Assembly (NCBI RefSeq): GCF_963675165.1
Contig: NC_087382.1
Span: forward strand, 2,881,463-2,945,462
From: Halichondria panicea
Taxonomy: Eukaryota > Porifera > Demospongiae > Suberitida > Halichondriidae
Direction: 5' to 3'
Length of the DNA: 64,000 nt
A model generated the notes under the pieces. The model had not been told where the DNA came from and made no database searches. It saw only the letters and a list, made by a program, of their open reading frames with translations. The position numbers were made by a program, and so were the translations under genes. This document shows, one piece after another, positions 38,435-47,975 of the stretch (positions within the stretch are counted from its first letter, which is position 1; each line of letters opens with the position of its first letter).

Positions 38435-39715
38435 ATCTTTTGTGCAATTGATCAATTCTTTCAGCTATAGCTACAATAATTGTGTTACTTTGCTGTGCTG
38501 TCACAGTTTTATGCAGCTCTAAAGCAACCATGCATTCCAGTATAATTACTGGGAGACCACAAGTACATGCAAGTCCCAGCCAAAGCGTAACTATTATATC
38601 ATGCTTATCAAAACGATGCTACATATAATTATAGCTTTTGTTTTGGTGCAATGCCATATACACACACAGAATGCGAATAAGGATAAATTTTAAAAGGTGG
38701 AACAAGGTGCACATAAAACTGATAAATTTATAAAATCACTGCTGTCTGGAAGCGTACTACATGCATAGATACTATAAATTAGTGTCTATGCTACCTGCAT
38801 ATGATAGTATCAGGTATATAAGGAAGACATGACATCATGCAGGAAGTATTCATGCACTCCTGGTATCAGGTATATAAGGAAGACATGACATCATGCAGGA
38901 AGTATTCATGCACTCTTGGTATCAGGTATATAAGGAAGACATGACATCATGCAGGAAGTATTCATGCACTCCTGGTATCAGGTATATAAGGAAGACATGA
39001 CATCATGCAGGAAGTATTCATGCACTCCTGGTAATACGTCTGCATAAATGAGGCCTAGTACAATATATTACTGCTTGGTAGTGTTTAAATATACCTCTTG
39101 TATCGATGTCATTAAGAGCCGCTCACATTGTAATCAATTAACTTTCCTCTTTGGGTTGCCTTGGTGACACCCGACAATCCGCCACAATTGTCCAATAGGA
39201 TTGTCCCAGTTTGCTGGTCAATTCACAGTTCCACCAGCACCATTGAAATATTCTCTTCTGAGCAAACTTGGTTCCAAAGTTGTCGAAATCTTTCCCTTAT
39301 CACACCTGATAGTGGTTTACACAAAACCTTTGTTATACATTCTCCGCATTCAGTTGCATTGTGTATAGGCAAGAAATTAAATTCAGTGTTCAAATCAATC
39401 AGACTGAAAATGATATATCTTTAAGACTATCTCTCGACTGTTAAATTGAATGCACACTAAAAGCGAGACATAATTAAGGGTTGACCCCATAATTGATGGC
39501 AAAGGCCCTTGTTCGCACGCACAACCATGCAACCATGGAAACCGGGTTCCTGGAACAGATAATAGAGTGCCTGCCTAATACAGATTGTTGCTGGTTTCAA
39601 TCTACCTTTTGCACTTGGAAAATTGTTAAGTGTATAATTATTATGTCTCACATGACACGTATACAGTTACAAACTTACAATACCAAAAATATGAGTCAAC
39701 AGGAGATAAAACAAT
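38435..39715. repeat. Spacer between receptors B and C with 56-base minisatellite
   Basis: Bases 38809-39029 are four near-perfect copies of a 56-base unit (ggtatcaggtatataaggaa, then gacatgacatcatgcagg and attcatgcactc). The rest is AT-rich; bases 39480-39560 resemble 41990-42070 and 36590-36650, so the spacers of the array were duplicated with the genes. Confidence 0.75.
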
Positions 39716-41329
39716 TCAGTTAGCATATACAATGCTCTCAGAGCTAGCAGATACCTCTGCTGGACATGTGTACATATCCACACGATTCTTCGTGCTTGAG
39801 CTGAGCTCCTGATACTCTTGTTCACAAGGTTGGTGAGATTGAAGCAGCGATTCATCTTTGAGAGTAGCTCTATTTTTGTCTTCATTTTTCGGTGGTGGTA
39901 GCGGTTTTCTACATTGTTTAGATGTCTTGCCATCACCAATTCTTGTTACTGCAAATTCTCGCTGACAATTCACTGATTGAGGTTTGACTCTTCTAGGTTT
40001 GGGAGAAATAGGAGGTGGTTTTCGGAGATTTGTGTAGTCATTGGTGTCCATTCCGTCAGCATCAATGGCGTGATAATAAATCTCTATAGCGTTGTCTTGA
40101 AGATGAGCAGAGTCCATACCATTAGCTAGTGATGTACGTAGGGGATGGTCTAGGGGGGGAATCTCCTCAGCTCCAACGTCAACGTAACCAGCCGAGTTCT
40201 CCATTTCCTGAGGGGGGGTAGTGGGTTCGTTGCCATGGATATCGATGGTTGTCAGCGATTGCAAGGGTTCGTTTGTACTGTGAATAATGTCAATTTCAGT
40301 CGATAGCTTTCCTGGAAATAAATGCACATGTAGCGTTAAATAGAGCATCATATGTCACCTTAAGCCTGAGGGGAATATGTACGCTGAGCTATTTAGCAAT
40401 TAAGTATAATAGAGAGTGGTGAAATCCTAAAACAATGAATAATTATAATACTGCTACTGCCACTAATTTAACGACTCACTCTTTGATCTCAGGACGCAGC
40501 AGAATATACAGATGAGCAAGGAGAGAAGGGCAACAAAGAATGAGGAGATGACTACACCCGCTATCAACACCCCTGAGATATTCTGCAGGTAAATATTACA
40601 TGTAGCAATAAAACGAGATTGTGCATGCCTAACGCCCACACATACATGCATCCGCCCACATACCACACATCCTGTTTACCTGCGAGGGGGAGGGGCCCAC
40701 AGTGGTGGGTGTGTCATCACCTACAGGTGGAAGAATGGATCCATTGCCAGCAAACATGGTTACCTGTTGAGACAAGAACAGTCCTGTGCAGGGAGGGTAA
40801 CCAATATACGCATCAGGGGGTAGCACTTTAAACACTGCACTGGGTTCATAGGTCGAATTATCCTCTCCGAAAGTTCCAGCCTGACACCAATAATCCGCTT
40901 CTATTGAATTATTTAGATAAAATATTGATACTAAATATTCTTCATTCCTTGCATTAGCTTCGTTTACAATAATTATTACTGCAGTTGTTAGAGCTTCTAA
41001 ACCAGCGGATGGTGTGATTGGTCAGACCTCCGTGCTGGTAGAGAGCACAGACTAGTTGTATAGATCCATTACTGTGCGGGTTGCAAGAATACTGGCTCAC
41101 TGGTTGGACTGTGTAGAGTAGGGGACCTTTAGTGTCTGTGTGTGCATGGGGGGGGGGGGAGTATTTATAGTATAGAAGATAATTTATGTGTAGCATAACT
41201 ATACATATACTGGTACACGTAAAAAAGTCATAATCTGCATGCATGTCAATTACCATTATCTTGAGCAGAAGCTATGGAGACAAGTAGAACCAGTAGAACT
41301 GCAAAGCAAAGTGAGAAGTTGAGATCCAT
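39716..41329 (-). pseudogene. Ig/TM receptor C, frameshifted ectodomain (array copy 3)
   Basis: Exons 41254-41329, 40680-41135, 40480-40582, 39716-40311. Signal peptide, Ig start (LVCALYQHGG, IRWFRSSNN), helix (VVISSFFVALLSLLICIFCC) and tail are all recognisable. Exon 2 is 456 nt, one base out of phase. The frame is lost near 40980 after SSNNCSNN and resumes in another phase before DYWCQAGTFG, so a one-base indel breaks the Ig domain. The segment before DYWC is also shorter than in the paralogues. The exon 1 donor is weak (gtaatt). The tail frame is open: GYVDVG, YHAIDADGMDTNDYTNL, PISPKPR, YQEL and terminal VYAN. Pseudogene, or an intact gene with a sequencing error. Confidence 0.72.
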
Positions 41330-42196
41330 ATCTTGTGCTGTGTGCAACTGGTCTATTCTTTCAGATATAGCTGCAATAACTGTTTGTGTAGTTGCTTGTG
41401 CTGACGTTTTTATGCTAACTCCCCATTCCCCCTACACCCCAAAATCCCCCATAACTATTCCAGTATGAGACAAAAGTCTGCATACCATATACATGCATGT
41501 ATTGACAAGAACCATGCATGCATGCATTGCATTCCAATATATGACAGGGAGACCACAAGTACAAGTTCCAGCTAAAGCGTAATATTAGAAGTTCCAGCTA
41601 AAGCGTAATATTATATCATATCTTAAAATTAGTGATGCTATATATACATGCATACAGCTTAATTTACTACATATGCATGCTATTTTGGTGCAATGCCACA
41701 CACGCACGCACGCACGCCCACCCGCCCGCCCGCCCGTTAACGTTCAGGCAAATACACTAGCACTTGTAGTGATTCGTGCACGCATGTCGGACCTCCTCTG
41801 ATCTGACAGTGGTTAATTTACACAAAACCTTTGTTAACTGAAAACACATTCTCCACATTCGGTCGCATTGTGTACAGGCAAGAAATTCATATAAATAAAT
41901 TATCTTTAAGACCATCTCTCAGCTGTTAAATAGAATGTACGCTAAGGACTTACCAGCAAACCTGACTCCATAATTGGGCACTTAACTTCAAAGGCCCTTG
42001 TTTGCACGCACAACCATGCATGCAACCATAGCAACACAGGAAATGAATGGAAACCAGATTCCTGGAACAGATCATGAGTGCCTGCCTAATACAGATTTGT
42101 TACTTGGTTTACATCTACCCTTGCACTTTGAAATTAATTATTATGTCATACATGACAGTTACAAACTTACGATACCAAAAAGAGTCAACAGTTAAT
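41330..42196. other. Spacer between receptors C and D
   Basis: No exon recognised. Bases 41701-41735 are a cacg/cccg microsatellite; 41570-41615 is a short tandem duplication (agttccagctaaagcgtaat). Bases 41990-42190 parallel the spacers downstream of the other array genes. Confidence 0.5.
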
Positions 42197-44205
42197 TCAG
42201 TTAGCATACACAATGCTGTCAGAGCTGGCAGATAGCTCTGCTGGACATGTGTACATTTCCGTATAATCCTTCGTGTTTAAACTGAGCTCCTGATAAGAGT
42301 GTTTAGAAGGTTGCTCAATTCTTTGAGATTGAAGCAGTGATTCATCCTTGAGCGTAGGAGCTCTATTTTCGTCTTTGTTCTTCGGTGGTGGTAGCGGTTT
42401 TTTATATTGTTTAGATGTTTCACCATCACCAATTCTTGTTACTGCAAATGGTCGCTGACAATTCAGTGATTGAGATTTGACTCCTCTAGGTTTGGGAGAA
42501 ATATGGGGTGGTTTTCGGCGATCTGTGTATTCACTTTTGTCCATTCCGTCAGCATCAATGGCGCGATAATGAATCTCTATAGTGTTGTCTTGAGGATGAG
42601 CAAGGTCTGTATTATTAGCTAGTGAGGGGTGGTCTAGGGGGGAAATTCCCTCGGCACCAACGTCAACGTAATCTTCCAAGTTTTCCATTTCTTGAGGGAG
42701 GGTGGGTTCATTGCCATGGATATGGATGGCTGTCAGCGATTGCAAGGGTTCGTTGCCATGGATACCGATGACTGTCAGCGATGGAATGGGTTCGTTTATA
42801 TTGTTAATTTCAGATGATAGCTTTCCTATAAATGAAAAACAATGTATAAGATGTAGCGTTAAATAGAGCATCTTTGAACGGGCATAACTTTAGTTTCGTT
42901 GGTCCAATAACGTTGATTTTCTGATTTTTTAAAAGCTTAGAGAGAGGCCTTTCAGATGATGCATTAAAATCACTGGAGTCTATTTTTGGGTTCGTTTTTT
43001 ACAAAATACCATGGGCTATATATAGACTATAGTCTTTTTATTATGTTAGCCATAAATACTGCAATCTGATTGGATGTGTTCTATCCAACTTAGAAAATCA
43101 TGTACATGTACTTACTTAGAAATTCATGTAAACCACTTAGAAAATCATGTAGCAAAGATTAGAAGAACATTCAAATCTGATTGGCTAGAGAGACTCATGG
43201 TTGCTATGATCTAAAATGCTTAGACACTGTTTAGGAAGTTTCCACATGATTTAGAAGCCTAAAGGGCTAGTTGTAGTATCCCGAACGTAGTGAGGGTTCT
43301 ACTAGAAACTATAGAAACTTCCTAAACAGTGTCTATATAATTATTATAGGGAATTGGCCTATTCTGTAATACACATTTGAAATTTTGAGCACCATCTGAA
43401 CGGGCTTCTTCTAAGTTTTCAGGATCGTTGAATTTGGACAAATGACAGAACTCTAGTTAGAGAGCCCGACTATTAGCTAAGCTGTTTTAAATGTAAACTG
43501 CCATTATGACTCACTCTTTGATCTCAGAACACAGCAGGATATACAGATAAGCAAGGAGAGAAGGGCAACAAAGAATGAGGAGATGACTATACCCACTATC
43601 AAGACCAGTGTGAGATCCTGCATGTAGGGAAATAATTACACTAGCAATAATAGCAATTGTGCATGTCTAACGCCCACACATACATGCACCCGCCCACACA
43701 CACATACACCCACACATCCTGTTTACCTGCTCACTCGAGGGGGAGGTTTCGATGATGCCCACAGGCATAAGAAGCGATCCATTGACAGCAAACATTGAGA
43801 GCTGCTGAGACATGGAGAGTTGCGTACAGGGGGGGTAACCAATATACACATCAGGGGGTAGCACTTTAAACACTGCACTGGGTTCATAGGTCGAATTAGC
43901 CTCTCCGTAGACTCCGACCTGACACCAATAATCACTCGGACCTTCTTTTTCTATTACATCTTTTAGTGGAAGTGTTGAGATTAAATATTCTTTATTGCTT
44001 GAGATGGTTTCATTTATCGGCACTGTTTCAATATTAAATATACCGGAGTTGTTAGACCTTCTAAACCAGCGGATGGTGTGATTGGATAGACCCCCTTGCT
44101 GGTAGAGAGCACAGACTAGTTGTTTAGGTCCAACAATGTACGGGTTGCAAGAATACTGGCTCATTGGTTGGACTGTGTAGAGTAGGGGACCTTTAGTGGC
44201 TGTGC
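42197..44205 (-). CDS. Ig/TM receptor D, first exon missing (array copy 4, partial)
   Basis: Exons 43727-44205, 43515-43617, 42197-42825 are open and in phase; no signal-peptide exon is found upstream. Ig-like domain with Cys in LVCALYQQGG and DYWCQVGVYG, then a shortened stalk; helix LVLIVGIVISSFFVALLSLL. The 209-residue tail has an internal duplication of the SLTVIGIHGNEP segment, DYVDVG, then YRAIDADGMDKSEYTDR, where Leu of the second YxxL is Arg (CTC to CGC), HISPKPR, SYQELSLNTKDYTEM and terminal VYAN. Upstream of 44205 the first exon is replaced by a dispersed 'gagcgaaagcaaaa' repeat (about 44290-44375), which offers an ATG but ends in the wrong phase. Probably a truncated gene, unless a distant exon supplies the signal peptide. 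Confidence 0.72.
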
Positions 44206-45085
44206 CTGTGTTCGGGAAGTATTTATAATTATAAACAATGCATGGGCAATAAATTATACAGTATATGTATGAAAATTATATACATCATTACCTGAAAAAC
44301 TAGTGTTAAAGCTGGCGCTGTGCTAATGCCTCTCGCCATGTTTTTGCTTTCGCTCAAAAGTATTAGAGTGTTATATTAGTTTCTATAATGAATTTTATAT
44401 TAAAGTTAGCTTACCTATATAAAGTCACTGAGAAGAAAAGACTTATTTACATGCATCTATTGTTGTTATTTATTGTATTATGTGGCTTACCAGGACCTCA
44501 AGAAAGAAGAAAATTGATTCTTCCAGGATCTGTAGTTCAGTGTATATAATATCAGACCTGTGTACATGCATATTGTTATCTATATTGTTATATGGTAGTG
44601 TTTTGTGGCTTACCAGGCCCTCAAGACAAAGATGATTCTGCCAGGAGGATCTGGATCTGGATTTCTCACACGTGGGGAATGAGCGCGCATGCGCATTACA
44701 TCCACAGGAATAATAAAGGGTGTGTCCAAACAGATCAATGGCTACTGCTAGCTAGCTGTTTTAACAGATATTTTCTGAGTCTTGTAGCTAACAAAAAGCT
44801 AGCGCTTTAGTGCAAGGCTAACTCATATGTTGAATAGAAAGTATGTGCGGACAGATGATGCTATGAAAGATTCTGAAGAGACTGCAACAGCCTTCAATGT
44901 GAGTCAAACTAGCCATAACTCGAGAAAGAAGCTTTAGTTTGCTAATCCACGAATCAAAATCCAAGAGAACGTGGCTAGAAGCTGTTAGTTTTCGTCGCAT
45001 TGCAACCGTTGAGCAGTTACAGCTGGAACAGACACACAGACCATAGATAGAAAAGGGATTATGAGCAAGTAAAATGGCTCTTAGA
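44206..45085. repeat. Repeat-filled spacer
   Basis: Contains a minus-strand copy of the 'cttttgagcgaaagca' repeat (44290-44375), two copies of a 'ggcttaccagg-cctcaag' block (about 44480-44510 and 44600-44650) related to 55690, 56100, 57480 and 57830, and a minus-strand copy of the TGCCTCGAGGC family right half (about 44890-45040). No gene recognised. Confidence 0.65.
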
Positions 45086-46559
45086 CTATAGATAAGCTTC
45101 TAGAGAGTTCGTTATTCTAATGAACTCAGCAATTGCATATGAATATGCTTGTCCATTTCCTGATACCACATTACTAAAGATGTCCCCAAAACGACAGCGA
45201 GAGAGGAAATATTGCTCCCTTTTCATAATTAGATCCTGTCGATCCTTGAGTGGATCGCAACCAAAAAGTCCAAACTCTCTTAGCTGACCACCTTGAGAAC
45301 GGTATGCATCTGCAGCTTCATCAGTACCCGGTACTTCCCCATCTGGAATGGGTATAGTTTCATAACGCTGCACCTGCAAATGATTGGGTACTCCTCGACC
45401 TGTATCACATATTATAATAGCGCATGTGTCATCAATAATAATGTCATTACATTTACCTGGTATAGAATGATGATTCCAAGCTGCAACAAACAATGATAAT
45501 CCATGATAAGCAACATTGCACGTAACAAACGAAACACAAAATTTTGTAGTTTCATCACTCATGTTAATCAGATTAGTAGCTTCCATTGATATCAAGTGTC
45601 GCTTTAGGGGGTAGTTAATACGAGAATTTACTTCAACCCAAATGCGTTCAACAGTGTGGTTCTGTAGAGAGAAAAGTTAATGCATGTAAGCAATATCAGT
45701 ACCCTTACTTCTGTTGAAGGAGATTGAACGTAAGGAAGAATATCCCGAGGGCCAACACGACAACGAAGTGCTTCTTGTACATACAAAAGAAGATAAAATT
45801 CTCTTCCATGGTCGACTCGAATTTGCTTCCAAAGACCATACGTTTTAGTAGATGACCTGATATGGAAATTATACGTGTTACTGATGTAACTATTATTCAA
45901 TGAGTTGAACAATACCTCAAAATACTGTCGTATATAGCCAAATTGTTCTTGACTGGCATTGTACAGTAAGCAATTATCTTGCCTGAATATCCATCCCTTG
46001 CAACTATGTGGGTAGCACCAAACATTGTGATCTTTTCATTTTGGTCAATATGAAGTTTATGCCCAAAGTGGAGAGCCGAGTATTGCAGTGGATTAGTACG
46101 GTCTAAGGTGTCATTCCGCCGCTGATCATATTGCAAAGGGGCCACTCTCTGTAAGGACTCTGAAACTCTTTTCTCAGATACCTTAATACCTTTAGACTCA
46201 AGCACACCCTTTAACATTCTCCGGCCATACACATGTCCAACCTGCAAGTCATAATTAATTTAGAAATGTTTTTTGTGGTACTTAGCTAATTACGCACATG
46301 GACTGTATTCTCCGGTGCTACGGTAATATTCTTAGTATTAAGCCCTATACTACGTTTAGCTTACTTCAGTAACAGCACATTCGACTACAGCATCTACTTG
46401 AGCAGAATCTGGTTTATGAATGCCATTTTCAGAGCAGAATCGCCGAACACTTCTTGCAGAGAAGCCTCTTATTCCTGGAAAGCGGGTCTTGAGTGTATTA
46501 CTTATATCTTCGTGGGTCATACCACTTGTAACCATTTCAAACACTTCATCCACATCCAT
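45086..46559 (-). CDS. DDE integrase-like protein, four exons
   Basis: Exons 46365-46559, 45916-46241, 45709-45856, 45086-45661 (1245 nt, 414 residues), phases consistent. N-terminus: helix-turn-helix-like segment (MTHEDISNTLKTRFPGIRG, SARSVRRFCSENGI), then VSEKRVSESLQRVAPLQYD. The integrase core follows: first Asp in HKLHIDQNEKI, the strand block HIVARDGYSGKIIAYCTM, second Asp in IRVDHGREF and Glu in NHTVERIWVEVNSR, giving a D,D-38-E arrangement. The C-terminus is an uncharacterised domain seen after such cores. Function: DNA strand transfer as a transposase, or a domesticated relative. It is spliced, intact and only 120 bases from a divergent AT-hook/RING gene, with which it may form one transposon. 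I found no terminal inverted repeats by eye. Confidence 0.78.
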
Positions 46560-46679
46560 CCTTCTTAGCCTCGATACACGCCTGGATTCGAATTAGCCGC
46601 ACCCTAGCCTAATAAATATTTTGCGATTGCTTTTTAAATAGATAAATCTACATGTAGATCAACATACGGTCAAAAGCAC

Positions 46680-47975
46680 ATGGCCTGGGCACAAAATTGC
46701 AAGTGTCCTCTCTATTTAGCTCTATGCTGCGCTGATACCGTGAAAGAAGGGCCTAGGAACATGAGTTCGAGTGTAAGCAACTTGTACAACTACAGCCTGT
46801 ATACCATAGAGAAAGATGGCAAAACCGTGAAGCTCAAACCATCACAGCTAACTACTCAAGTTATTGGTAAAGTGTTTGGACTGTTCCCCGATTCCATTAT
46901 TTTGATTTCTGACGATGGGTTTGTGGAAACACCAGACCATGAGGGAAAGTTTCTTGATGTAGATGACCTATCAAAGTGGGTTGTGAACGGGGATTCGCTC
47001 AAGGCAGATGGTTTGCCTCAAGACCAGCAAGTAGCCTCTTTCTCTTACCAGCCTCCTTCACAAGCAACATCACAAGCAACATCACGAAAAAGAGGACGAC
47101 CGCCAAAATGGAGTCCAAAGTTCACGTCAGCCTTGCTAGGTGCAAGCTCTGCCTCAGGACAGAAGCCACCTGGAGTTCGAGCTCGAGCTGAACCGAGTGT
47201 TGATGGTGCAGGCCCTTCCACAATGTCTTCAAGTTCTAGCAGCCGTCCCGAATGGAGAAAGTATATTGAGGTGTGCAAATGGAATGAAGCTGATAAACAA
47301 TGGAAGAAAGTGAGCAATGTCCCCATCGACCTTTCTGAGGAAATTGCCAGCGTTCCAAATGTGTCGAAGATGGTTAGTGACGAGCTATTCAATGGTGAAG
47401 AATGCGTACTTATGGACATAGACTACCTGAAGATACCGAATACTTCTACTACTCGAGGTAAGAAGCTCGATGTATTCATTGTGCTGACTCTTTAATAACT
47501 TGTTAATTCAGCAGTTACTGATTATGCCATTACTAGTGCTTACTTTCTCTATCCAGGATCAAGGTTTTGGAAAACCTCCAAACGTATTCGAGCCGTTAGA
47601 AAATCTGAAGTAAAGAAAGGAAGGGTTATTTCCTTGGACTCGAGCTCTGATAGTGATTTTGATTTTGCCCCACAGCACAGAGCAAAAAAAATGTCTCTAC
47701 CATTGGCACCATCTTCCCTAGGCACTATGGATAAAACTGTATTCGAATGCCTCGTATGCAAGTCTCAGACATCATTCCCAGCTGTGGTGTCTCCCTGTTG
47801 TAATGTTATTTTGGGGTGTGAGGTGTGTGTGGCACAATGGCTGGAGGCCCAGTCAACCTGCCCACATTGTCGTGCCTCTTTGACTCTCAAGGACTGCCCA
47901 AAGTTACCCCTTGTAAGAAGCTTCCAAGAATTTCTTCGAAAGCATACGCCTTCTCCATTGTCAAGCTCTGACTAA
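46680..47975 (+). CDS. AT-hook and RING-like zinc finger protein
   Basis: Exons 46680-47457 and 47557-47975 join in phase 1; 1197 nt, 398 residues. A second ATG at 46761 (MSSSVSNLYNYS) may be the true start. Residues about 35-105 form a compact domain (VIGKVFGLFPDSIILISDDG, KFLDVDDLSKWVV), perhaps ubiquitin- or CIDE-N-like; uncertain. Residues about 136-144 are an AT-hook (RKRGRPPKW). The C-terminus carries a C4C4 RING-like finger: C324-x2-C327, C340/C341, C347-x2-C350, C361-x2-C364 (ECLVCKSQ, GCEVCVAQWL, CPHCRA). Likely DNA-binding with possible ubiquitin-ligase activity. It is divergent from the integrase-like gene 120 bases away, so it may be an accessory gene of the same mobile unit. Confidence 0.72.

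Noticed and set aside
38809-39029. Possible CRISPR-like array
   Set aside because: The units are contiguous tandem copies without unique spacers, in a eukaryotic genome.
44290-44375. ATG-containing segment as a new first exon for receptor D
   Set aside because: It would end in phase 0 while exon 2 needs phase 1, and the same sequence is a dispersed repeat at 56313 and 59362.
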